NCBI GenBank assembly: GCA_009777435.1
Contig: WRLW01000117.1
Coordinates: 1-5,393, forward strand
Direction: 5' to 3'
DNA length: 5,393 bases
From: Oscillospiraceae bacterium
Lineage (GTDB): Bacteria; Bacillota; Clostridia; Oscillospirales; UBA929
Numbering within the stretch: the first letter of the stretch is position 1; each line of letters begins with the position of its first letter. The notes beneath the pieces are model-generated. The model was not told the origin of the DNA, ran no database searches, and saw nothing but the letters and a program-made list of their open reading frames with translations. Of the stretch, positions 1 to 5,364 are shown piece after piece. A program made the position numbers and the translations under genes.

Positions 1-886
1 CCTCGGCCATCTGGTCTATTGACTTGGGCGTGCGGATACCGGCCACAACGTCCTCGCCCTGCGCGTTCATCAGGAATTCGCCGTAGAGCTTCTTTTCGCC
101 GGTGGACGGGTTGCGCGTGAAGGCCACGCCCGTGCCCGAATCGTCGCCCATGTTGCCGAAAACCATTGACTGCACGTTGACCGCCGTGCCCCACGAGCTG
201 GGGATATCGTTCAGGCGGCGGTAGGTTATGGCGCGCGAGTTGTTCCACGAGCGGAACACGGCCTTTACGGCCTCGATTAGCTGCGTTTTCGGGTCGCTGG
301 GGAAATCCGCGCCCATCTTTTCCTTATACAGGGCCTTGAACTGGCCCACCAGGTTCTTCAAATCGGCGGTATCGAGTTCGGTGTCGAGTATGACGCCCTT
401 TTCCTTCTTAAGGCGGGTTATCAGCTTTTCATACTCGGTCTTGGGCTGCTCCATAACCACGTCGGAGAACATCTGGATAAAGCGGCGGTATGAGTCGTAC
501 ACAAAGCGCGGGTTGCCGGTCAGCTCGGACATGGCCCCGGCCACCTCGTCGTTCAGCCCAAGGTTCAATATGGTGTCCATCATGCCCGGCATGGACGCGC
601 GGGAGCCTGAGCGGACGGACACCAGCAGCGGGTTTTGCGCGCCGCCGAATTTCTTGCCGGTTATCTGCTCCATCTTGCCCAAATATTCATAGATCTGCCC
701 CTCTATCTCGGGCGCGATCTTTTCACCGTCGTCATAATAGCGCGTACAAGCCTCCGAAGTGACCGTAAAGCCCTGCGGCACGGGCATACCGAGATTGGTC
801 ATCTCGGCCAGGTTCGAGCCTTTGCCGCCCAGCAGGTTACGCATCGACGCCGACGCCTCGGAGAACAGGTAGACATACTTGTGCAT
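1..886 (-). CDS. ppdK: Pyruvate, phosphate dikinase, N-terminal part (runs off the left edge)
   Basis: Pyruvate phosphate dikinase interconverts pyruvate, ATP and Pi with PEP, AMP and PPi in the cytoplasm; in anaerobes it serves PPi-linked glycolysis or gluconeogenesis. The minus strand reads without a stop for 295 codons, about one third of a usual ~875-residue enzyme, all within the ATP-grasp nucleotide-binding half. It opens MHKYVYLFSE and carries LLGGKGSNLAEM (residues 18-29, Lys22) and VSVRSGSRASMPGMMDTI (from 89, Arg92); these two residues match the ATP-site positions known from Clostridium symbiosum. Near the edge it reads GTGVAFTRNPSTGEK and then LMNAQGEDVVAGIRTP, both classic for the family. 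I chose the ATG at 886 because it aligns with the family start and lies 8 nt after GGAAG (895-899). The in-frame ATG at 892 is only 2 nt from that weak Shine-Dalgarno sequence. The central phosphohistidine domain and C-terminal PEP domain lie outside the window. Confidence 0.96.
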   Translation of the reverse strand, partial: MHKYVYLFSEASASMRNLLGGKGSNLAEMTNLGMPVPQGFTVTSEACTRYYDDGEKIAPEIEGQIYEYLGKMEQITGKKFGGAQNPLLVSVRSGSRASMPGMMDTILNLGLNDEVAGAMSELTGNPRFVYDSYRRFIQMFSDVVMEQPKTEYEKLITRLKKEKGVILDTELDTADLKNLVGQFKALYKEKMGADFPSDPKTQLIEAVKAVFRSWNNSRAITYRRLNDIPSSWGTAVNVQSMVFGNMGDDSGTGVAFTRNPSTGEKKLYGEFLMNAQGEDVVAGIRTPKSIDQMAE

Positions 887-924
887 TTTCATCGCTTCCA
901 ATCTTTTGTTTTTGTTACCATGGC

Positions 925-953
925 ATGATATCACGGACAACCGCAAAAGGCAA
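925..953 (-). promoter_or_regulatory. Candidate ppdK promoter (TTGCCT-N17-TATCAT, extended -10)
   Basis: Read on the minus strand, TTGCCT (953-948, 4 of 6 consensus bases) is followed after exactly 17 bases by TATCAT (930-925, 5 of 6). TGA directly before the -10 box gives an extended -10 TGn motif. Transcription would start near 918, leaving a leader of about 30 bases before the ATG at 886. The 9 bases TGATATCAT are identical to those at the SPFH promoter at 2052-2060. This is inference from motif match and position; ppdK may also be read through from trxB. Confidence 0.5.
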
Positions 954-969
954 GGAAAAAGTTCGGCAA

Positions 970-992
970 TCCGTTTGGCGGTCCGTTTGGCG
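970..992. repeat. Short tandem repeat TCCGTTTGGCG x2 in the trxB-ppdK gap
   Basis: TCCGTTTGGCG occurs at 970-980 and again at 982-992, a 12-base period with one intervening base. It lies just after the trxB stop codon and upstream of the candidate ppdK -35 box. No convincing stem with a T-run terminator is formed here; only a 3-bp CGG/CCG stem precedes the TTTTT on the minus strand. It may be a chance duplication or a tandem protein-binding site. Confidence 0.45.
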
Positions 993-997
993 TTATT

Positions 998-1927
998 TCA
1001 TTTCGGAGACCATGCGGCTTGGGCATAGCGGGCGGCCTCCTGAGCGGCGGCCGCGCCGTCGGATGCCGCCGTGATTATTTGATACAGCGGCTTTTGCCTT
1101 ATGTCGCCCGCCGCGAACAGCCCTTCCACAGGCGTGCGGCAATCCTCGCCGGCCTCGACATGGCCCGACGCGGTTAGCGGCACAAGCCCCTCAAGCAGCG
1201 CCGTCATGGGCGTTACGCCCACGGCGGCGAAAACGGCCGAAACGGGCAGGCTCTTTACCGCGCCGGTCGCCATATGGCGCAGCTCCAGAGACTCCACGGT
1301 TTTGCCGCCGCGTATGGCAAGCGGCGTCTGCTGAAGCTCAAGCTTGACGTTGGGCAGCGCGCGTACGCGGCTCTCAAGCAGTCTGCCGCCCCTGAATGTG
1401 TCGCGCCGGTGTATCAAGCGCACGTCGCAGCCCAAGCCGGCGAGATACGCGGCGTCCTCAAGAGCCGCGTCGCCGCCGCCGACCACCGCCGTCGTTTTCC
1501 CCGCGAAGAAGCGGCCGTCGCAAGCGGCGCAGTACGATACGCCGCGCCCGGCGTATTCCTGTTCGCCCTCGCAGCCTATCTTTTTCCGCTCGACGCCCAT
1601 TGCCGCTATCACCGCCGCGGCTTCTAAACGCCCGCCGTCGGTTATAACGGCGCGCGCGCGATTTTCGGATACCTCGATACCCGTGGCGTTAGTGTAGATT
1701 ATCTCCGCGCCGAGAGAGCGCGCGTGAGCCTCCATCCGCGAGGCCAGCTCGAAGCCCTCCACGCGCGTCCACGCCGGATAGTTCTCGACGTCGGGCGTGA
1801 GGGCCATCTGGCCGCCCGCCGACATGCGCTCCAGCACTGTGACCGCCATGCCCGCGCGCGCGCCGTATATGGCCGCCGTGAGTCCGGCCGGCCCGCCGCC
1901 GATTATTATGAGCCTTGGTGCCTGCAT
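998..1927 (-). CDS. trxB: Thioredoxin-disulfide reductase (NADPH type)
   Basis: A 309-residue flavoprotein that would pass electrons from NADPH through FAD and a redox disulfide to thioredoxin in the cytoplasm. The N-terminal FAD fold has GGGPAG at 10-15 and a GGQ segment at 38-40 followed by VENYP at 47-51. The active-site pair is Cys133/Cys136 in SYCAACDG. The NADPH domain shows GGGDAALE at 150-157 and HRRDTFR at 173-179, the usual 2'-phosphate-binding arginines, which argues against the ferredoxin- or flavin-dependent variants. The C-terminal FAD motif GDIRQKPLYQIITAASDG starts at 274. The usual RQ pair here is Tyr282-Gln283, which is unusual. Length is typical for the low-molecular-weight class. 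The start is supported by AGGAGGT (minus strand, 1939-1933) 5 nt upstream of the ATG. It lies upstream of ppdK on the same strand. No thioredoxin gene is visible nearby. A related flavin disulfide reductase with another small-protein partner cannot be excluded. Confidence 0.92.
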   Translation of the reverse strand: MQAPRLIIIGGGPAGLTAAIYGARAGMAVTVLERMSAGGQMALTPDVENYPAWTRVEGFELASRMEAHARSLGAEIIYTNATGIEVSENRARAVITDGGRLEAAAVIAAMGVERKKIGCEGEQEYAGRGVSYCAACDGRFFAGKTTAVVGGGDAALEDAAYLAGLGCDVRLIHRRDTFRGGRLLESRVRALPNVKLELQQTPLAIRGGKTVESLELRHMATGAVKSLPVSAVFAAVGVTPMTALLEGLVPLTASGHVEAGEDCRTPVEGLFAAGDIRQKPLYQIITAASDGAAAAQEAARYAQAAWSPK

Positions 1928-1946
1928 AATGAACCTCCTGTATTTC

Positions 1947-1991
1947 CGCCATAACGGCGCTTACGCTCGGAGCGTCCCCGCGAAGCGCGGG
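1947..1991 (-). other. Three small tandem hairpins in the presumed trxB leader
   Basis: On the minus strand, upstream of the trxB ribosome binding site, three stem-loops follow one another: CCCGCG/CGCGGG (1991-1977, loop 3), ACGCT/AGCGT (1975-1963, loop 3) and CGCC/GGCG (1959-1947, loop 5). They end 7 bases before the AGGAGGT at 1939-1933, so they could influence ribosome access or mRNA stability. No known riboswitch or T-box pattern is recognised. Such short GC stems can arise by chance in GC-rich DNA. Confidence 0.3.
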
Positions 1992-2010
1992 CATTGTATG
2001 GGCGGAATCC

Positions 2011-2038
2011 AAAATAATCTTTCGCCAGGTGTTGACAA
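2011..2038 (-). promoter_or_regulatory. Possible trxB promoter overlapping the divergent -35 region
   Basis: On the minus strand TTGTCA (2038-2033, 5 of 6) is followed after 16 bases by TATTTT (2016-2011, 4 of 6). The -35 box lies on top of the plus-strand TTGACA at 2032-2037, because GTTGACAAC is nearly symmetrical. If used, the leader would be about 75 bases long and contain the hairpins at 1947-1991. The -10 match is weak, so this is a tentative call. Confidence 0.3.
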
Positions 2039-2060
2039 CGGCATATTATAATGATATCAT
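2032..2060 (+). promoter_or_regulatory. Strong sigma-70/SigA-type promoter of the SPFH-RHH operon
   Basis: A perfect TTGACA (2032-2037), a 17-base spacer and TATCAT (2055-2060, 5 of 6) with TGA just before the -10 give a near-consensus extended promoter. A second TATAAT at 2047-2052 is only 9 bases from the -35 box and is not correctly spaced. The expected start is near 2067, giving a short leader of about 24 bases that contains the GGGAGGT (2076-2082), 8 nt before the ATG at 2091. Confidence 0.72.
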
Positions 2061-2070
2061 ATTGATATCA
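2052..2070. repeat. Two TGATATCA palindromes 11 bp apart, candidate operator
   Basis: TGATATCA, itself a perfect 8-bp palindrome, occurs at 2052-2059 and 2063-2070. The centre-to-centre distance is 11 bp, about one helical turn, so both copies would face the same side of the DNA. The first copy covers the -10 box and the second covers the expected transcription start, a classic position for a repressor. Tandem 8-bp palindromes are the known binding mode of MetJ, a ribbon-helix-helix repressor, and an RHH protein is encoded second in this operon. The operator role is inferred. Confidence 0.5.
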
Positions 2071-2090
2071 CTAAAGGGAGGTATCTTAAA

Positions 2091-3113
2091 ATGAATAGAA
2101 AAAAAACCGTCCCCTGCACCGAGGAAAAGCTGCTCTCGCCAAAGAGCGGGTTTCCGACGCTTATCTTCTCGATCCTGCTGTGTGTCCTGTCGGTCATGGC
2201 CATAGTATTCGCGGCCATGGAGTTAGAAAGGGGCGACGGGACGCCTATTTGGGCCGTCGCCGCGCTCGTGGCCGCGTCGGTTTACCTCAGCGCCGGCTTC
2301 CCGATCTGGATAATGGGGCTTAAGGCCATCCGCCCGAACGAGGCGGCGGTGTACACGCTGTTCGGCAGCTATTACGGGACTATAGCCAAGCCGGGGTTTT
2401 TCTGGATCAACCCGTTTTGCTCGATGTTCAGCGCGGCGGCGGCGGGCGAGCCTGTGCAGAGCGTCGCGGTAAAAACCGGAATGACGGCGGCCGGCATGCA
2501 AACCACGCAGCTAACGCTTAGCAAGCGCAAGGTGTCGCTCAAGGCCATGACGCTCAACAACGGCAAGCAGAAGATAAACGACCGCGACGGCAACCCGATA
2601 GACATCGGCGTGGTGGTCATATGGCGCGTGATAAACGCGACCAAGGCCGTGTTCGAGGTGGACAACTATAATGAGTATGTGTCGGTGCAGGCCGACGCCG
2701 CCATCCGCAACACCGTTAGGATGTATCCCTATGACATATCGGAGGAGGGCGACGAAAAGTCGCTGCGCGGCAGCGCCGGCGCGGTGGCCGACGAGCTGAA
2801 GTGCGATCTGCAGACCCGCGTGTCGTTCGCGGGGATAGAGATATTGGAAGCGCGCATATCGCATTTAGCCTACGCGCAGGAGATAGCCTCCGCCATGCTG
2901 CAGCGCCAGCAGGCCGACGCGCTGATCGCCGCGCGCCAGAAAATCGTCGAGGGAGCGGTCGGCATGGTCGAAATGGCCTTGAACAAGCTGGCGGAAAACG
3001 AAGTGGTAACACTCGACGACGAGCGGAAAGCCACTATGGTATCGAACTTACTGGTCGTCCTTTGCGGTAACCGCGACGCGCAGCCGGTCGTCAACAGCGG
3101 AAGCTTGTATTGA
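2091..3113 (+). CDS. SPFH (stomatin/prohibitin/flotillin-like) domain membrane protein
   Basis: A 340-residue protein of the SPFH/Band 7 superfamily, whose members assemble into large membrane-bound oligomers that organise membrane domains or protease and transporter complexes. Two hydrophobic segments lie at about 20-42 and 53-77, so the chain probably makes a membrane hairpin with the rest in the cytoplasm. The SPFH domain begins at about 80 with IRPNEAAVYTLFGSYYGT and KPGFFWINPF. It continues with a DRDGNPIDIGVVVIWRV stretch (about 164-180) and ends with the helical EARISHLAYAQEIASAMLQRQQADA segment (about 254-278), rich in Gln, Ala and charged residues. The start has an excellent ribosome binding site. 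The next gene starts one base after its stop codon, showing tight coupling. The specific role is unknown; a direct function with the downstream exporter is possible but unproven. Confidence 0.9.
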   Translation: MNRKKTVPCTEEKLLSPKSGFPTLIFSILLCVLSVMAIVFAAMELERGDGTPIWAVAALVAASVYLSAGFPIWIMGLKAIRPNEAAVYTLFGSYYGTIAKPGFFWINPFCSMFSAAAAGEPVQSVAVKTGMTAAGMQTTQLTLSKRKVSLKAMTLNNGKQKINDRDGNPIDIGVVVIWRVINATKAVFEVDNYNEYVSVQADAAIRNTVRMYPYDISEEGDEKSLRGSAGAVADELKCDLQTRVSFAGIEILEARISHLAYAQEIASAMLQRQQADALIAARQKIVEGAVGMVEMALNKLAENEVVTLDDERKATMVSNLLVVLCGNRDAQPVVNSGSLY

Positions 3114-3114
3114 C

Positions 3115-3309
3115 ATGGCCGCGCAGGATAAAGAAAAAAAACAAGTGCCGCTGCGCCTGTCGGCGCCGCTCTGGGCCGAAATAAGCCGCTGGGCCGAGGA
3201 TGAGTTCCGGTCGGTCAACGGCCAGATAGAGTATATCCTGAACGAGGCCGTTAAGCAGCGGCGGCGCAAGCGTGAGGATAAAAGCCGTATTGACAGCCGC
3301 CCGGATTAG
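3115..3309 (+). CDS. Small Arc/MetJ/CopG-like ribbon-helix-helix DNA-binding protein
   Basis: A 64-residue basic protein with the layout of a ribbon-helix-helix repressor: a short strand QVPLRLS at 10-16 whose alternating residues would enter the DNA major groove, helix A from about 18 to 30 (PLWAEISRWAEDE), a turn SVNG at 33-36, and helix B from about 37 to 48 (QIEYILNEAVKQ). The tail RRRKREDK (49-56) is strongly basic. Such proteins bind operators as dimers of dimers and often regulate their own operon. Its ATG lies one base after the SPFH stop codon with only a weak AGCGGA upstream, so translation is probably coupled. I recall Arc-like domains being paired with SPFH proteins in other Bacillota. 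It has no visible toxin partner, so a toxin-antitoxin role is not favoured. Confidence 0.85.
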   Translation: MAAQDKEKKQVPLRLSAPLWAEISRWAEDEFRSVNGQIEYILNEAVKQRRRKREDKSRIDSRPD

Positions 3310-3318
3310 CGTTAATAT
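3290..3318 (+). promoter_or_regulatory. Candidate internal promoter for the ABC exporter genes
   Basis: A perfect TTGACA (3290-3295) inside the last codons of the RHH gene is followed after 17 bases by TAATAT (3313-3318, 4 of 6 matches). Transcription would start near 3325, about 35 bases before the ATPase ATG at 3360. No terminator separates this from the upstream genes, so the exporter may be read both from here and by readthrough. It lacks the TGATATCA boxes of the upstream promoter. Confidence 0.45.
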
Positions 3319-3359
3319 GGTAAATGTTATTCACTCACAAAAAGGAGGATGGAGCATAT

Positions 3360-4106
3360 ATGCTGTCCATAACCGGACTCAGCAAGCATTTCGCTAAGGT
3401 TAAGGCCGTGGACGGGCTGACGCTTGAGGTGGGAAGGGGAGAGGTGTTCGGGCTGCTCGGCGCGAACGGCGCGGGCAAGACGACTACCATGCGTATGCTG
3501 GCGACCATGCTGACGCCCACCGCGGGAACCGCGTCCATAAACGGCTTTGACCTGCGAAAGCAGCCTGAGAAGGTGCGCGCCAGCACGGGGCTGCTGTTCG
3601 GCGGCGATACCGGCCTGTACGAGCGCCTGACCGCGCGGGAGAACATACTGTATTTCGCGGAGCTGAACGACGTGCCGCGCGGCTTGGCTATGGAACGCGC
3701 CGAAGCCTTTGCCAAAACGTTTGATTTCACATCCCACCTTGACAAGCACGCCTCTAAGCTGTCGAAGGGTACCAGGCAAAAGGTCGCGCTCAGCCGCGCC
3801 ATAATACACGAGCCGCCGCTTATGATGCTTGACGAGCCTATGGTGGGCCTTGACGTATCCGCGCGGCGCGACGTTGAGGAATTCATCCTGTACCTGCGCG
3901 GCAAGGGGCAGACCATACTGCTGTCAGACCATACGCTGAGCGTCGTCGAGCGGCTGTGCGAACGCGTCGCCATACTGCGCGAGGGCGTGCTGGTGGAGAG
4001 CGGAACCATTGATGAGCTGTGCGCCAAATACGGCGCCGGCTCGCTTGAGCAGGTATTTTTCAACATGCCGTCAGACCAAAAGGGGGCGACCGGAAATGAA
4101 GGGTAA
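3360..4106 (+). CDS. ABC transporter ATP-binding protein, NatA-like
   Basis: A 248-residue cytoplasmic ATPase that would power the ABC-2 permease encoded next. Walker A is GANGAGKTT (34-42), the signature is LSKGTRQ (134-140), Walker B is LMMLDEP (154-160), the D-loop is GLD (163-165) and the switch histidine is His191 in LLSDH. The Q-loop region reads LLFGGDTGLYERLTAREN (78-95) without the usual glutamine, a pattern I associate with the NatA group of sodium or drug exporters. The start at 3360 is chosen because AGGAGG (3343-3348) and GGAG (3351-3354) precede it and residue 1 aligns with the family start; an in-frame ATG at 3324 adds 12 residues that do not look like the family and would place the ribosome binding site inside the gene. 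The 3' end overlaps the permease by 11 bases. The substrate cannot be read from the sequence. Confidence 0.93.
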   Translation: MLSITGLSKHFAKVKAVDGLTLEVGRGEVFGLLGANGAGKTTTMRMLATMLTPTAGTASINGFDLRKQPEKVRASTGLLFGGDTGLYERLTARENILYFAELNDVPRGLAMERAEAFAKTFDFTSHLDKHASKLSKGTRQKVALSRAIIHEPPLMMLDEPMVGLDVSARRDVEEFILYLRGKGQTILLSDHTLSVVERLCERVAILREGVLVESGTIDELCAKYGAGSLEQVFFNMPSDQKGATGNEG

Positions 4107-5319
4107 AAGCCATATCGGCATAGTGCTGAAAAAAGAGATAAAGGATATGCTGCGCGACAGGCGCACCATATTCGCCGGACTGCTGCTCCCGGTCATATTA
4201 TACCCGATGATGTTCCTGCTTATGGGCACGTTCATCACCGGCATCACGGACGCGGCCGAGAACGATACGCGGGTGGCCGTCGCGGGCTCGCCGGCTGCGT
4301 ATGAGTTTGTGCGCGACACCATCCTCGCCGGGGTTCACGGCATAACGGTCACCGACCGCTATGACGGCATCGACGGCGCCATGTCCGAAGGCGGCCCGGA
4401 TTTGTTCATCGCCTTTGAGCCGGACGACATAGACTTGCTCCGCGCGGGTTCGCCGGTGGGACTAAAGGTGATATATGAAAGTGAAAAAATGTCCGCGACG
4501 GCCAGTATGCAGGTTCTGGCGGGCGCCATAAACGCGTATAACGGCCGCGTGACGACAGAAAAGCTCGCGGAATTCGGTCTCACTTTAGAAGGCCTGACGC
4601 CGCTGCACATTGAGGCGGTCGCGCGCGAAACCCTGGCCGGCGAGAAGTCGGGCGGGGCGGGTATGATGATGAATATGATGCTGCCCATGATAATCGTGCT
4701 GTTCCTGACGGTCGGCGGCATGAATGTCGCGATGGATCTGTTCGCGGGCGAAAAAGAGCGGCACACCATGGAAGCTCTGCTATGCACCCGCGCGGGCCGC
4801 GGCGACATACTTATAGGCAAGCTGATCGCGGTGGTGCTGTATTCGCTGGCCGCCGTTGTTTCAAGCGTGGCCGGAATGGTCATAGCGTACTCCGTCGCGC
4901 CCGCTCTTATGTCCATAGGGACGGAAACGGATGTGGGGGGCGGATTGGGCGTCGGGGCGGGCGCGCTGGCGCTGATGGTGGTCATTGTCGCTCTGCTCGC
5001 CGTGCTGTTCGCCGCGCTTCAGGTTATGGTGAGCTGCTGGTCGCGCACGGTCAAGGAAGCCGGGACGTATTCCGTTTTCTTTATGCTGGTGTCCAATGTG
5101 CCCGTATTCGCAACCATGATGATGTCGTCGGGCGACTTTGAGCGGTGGATGGCGTTTGTCCCGGTGCTGAACGTACTCGGCTGTTTGAAAATGATTCTGG
5201 CCGGTGTGACCAACTACTCGTTTATGCTCATATCGCTGGCCATGACGGCGGCGTTTCTGGGCGCCGCGCTGCTGGGCACGAGGGCGATGTTCAAAAACGA
5301 AACCGTAGTCCTGAGATAA
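4096..5319 (+). CDS. ABC-2 type exporter permease, NatB-like
   Basis: A 407-residue integral membrane protein forming the channel half of the exporter. It starts with KKEIKDMLRDRRT (12-24), the amphipathic lead-in common in this family, followed by TM1 (about 24-50). A roughly 140-residue extracytoplasmic domain (about 51-189) precedes a cluster of membrane segments at about 190-216, 240-268, 285-315, 322-343 and 376-397. The GEKERHTMEALL motif (218-229) after the second segment is the typical cytoplasmic coupling element. SRTVKEAG (316-323) and VPVLN (355-359) are further NatB-like signatures. Residues 190-198 are very methionine rich (MMMNMMLPM). The ATG at 4096 overlaps the ATPase gene by 11 bases and follows AGGGGG (4081-4086) at 9 nt; an ATG at 4009 in the same frame lies deep in the ATPase and its extra residues look non-native. 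NatB of Bacillus exports sodium, but peptides or drugs are equally possible here. Confidence 0.92.
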   Translation: MKGKSHIGIVLKKEIKDMLRDRRTIFAGLLLPVILYPMMFLLMGTFITGITDAAENDTRVAVAGSPAAYEFVRDTILAGVHGITVTDRYDGIDGAMSEGGPDLFIAFEPDDIDLLRAGSPVGLKVIYESEKMSATASMQVLAGAINAYNGRVTTEKLAEFGLTLEGLTPLHIEAVARETLAGEKSGGAGMMMNMMLPMIIVLFLTVGGMNVAMDLFAGEKERHTMEALLCTRAGRGDILIGKLIAVVLYSLAAVVSSVAGMVIAYSVAPALMSIGTETDVGGGLGVGAGALALMVVIVALLAVLFAALQVMVSCWSRTVKEAGTYSVFFMLVSNVPVFATMMMSSGDFERWMAFVPVLNVLGCLKMILAGVTNYSFMLISLAMTAAFLGAALLGTRAMFKNETVVLR

Positions 5320-5332
5320 CGTTTGCAAACGT
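5319..5332. repeat. Perfect 14-bp palindrome ACGTTTGCAAACGT after the permease stop codon
   Basis: The palindrome begins on the last base of the permease stop codon. It resembles a symmetrical operator in size and composition, but no adjacent gene start is visible in the window. In RNA it could form a 5-bp stem with a UGCA loop next to the larger hairpin at 5333-5364. I cannot assign a binding protein. Confidence 0.4.
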
Positions 5333-5364
5333 GAAAGCGCCGCGCGTCAGCCGCCGGCGCTTTC
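5333..5364 (+). terminator. Probable terminator hairpin after the permease gene
   Basis: GAAAGCGCCG (5333-5342) pairs perfectly with CGGCGCTTTC (5355-5364), a 10-bp stem with a 12-base loop, 13 bases after the permease stop codon. The 3' arm has TTT but is followed by CGCC rather than a U-run, so it is not a classical intrinsic terminator. It could act as a weak or bidirectional terminator or as a mRNA-stabilising 3' stem. Confidence 0.45.

Noticed and set aside
228..928. Plus-strand open frames across the ppdK region (154, 90 and 97 codons)
   Set aside because: They lie opposite an unambiguous ppdK reading frame, have no good ribosome binding sites and no recognisable domains; they are antisense shadows in GC-rich DNA.
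954..997. Intrinsic terminator after trxB
   Set aside because: The minus strand has TTTTT at 960-956 but only a 3-bp CGG/CCG stem before it, too weak for a confident call.
1689..2012. 107-codon minus-strand frame overlapping the trxB start
   Set aside because: It runs through the trxB ribosome binding site and 5' end in another frame and gives an Arg/Gly/His-rich product typical of a frame shadow.
2047..2052. TATAAT as the -10 box of the SPFH promoter
   Set aside because: It is only 9 bases from TTGACA; TATCAT at 2055-2060 has the correct 17-base spacing and an extended TG motif.
3115..3309. RHH protein as the antitoxin of a toxin-antitoxin pair
   Set aside because: Neither neighbour is a small toxin: upstream is an SPFH membrane protein and downstream is an ABC ATPase.
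3335..4066. 243-codon minus-strand frame opposite the ABC ATPase
   Set aside because: The plus strand encodes all ABC motifs; the antisense product is Ser/Arg/Pro-rich with no family features.
4359..4985. 208-codon minus-strand frame opposite the permease
   Set aside because: The low-complexity Ser/Pro/Ala/Thr-rich product mirrors the GC-rich permease codons; no start signal supports it.
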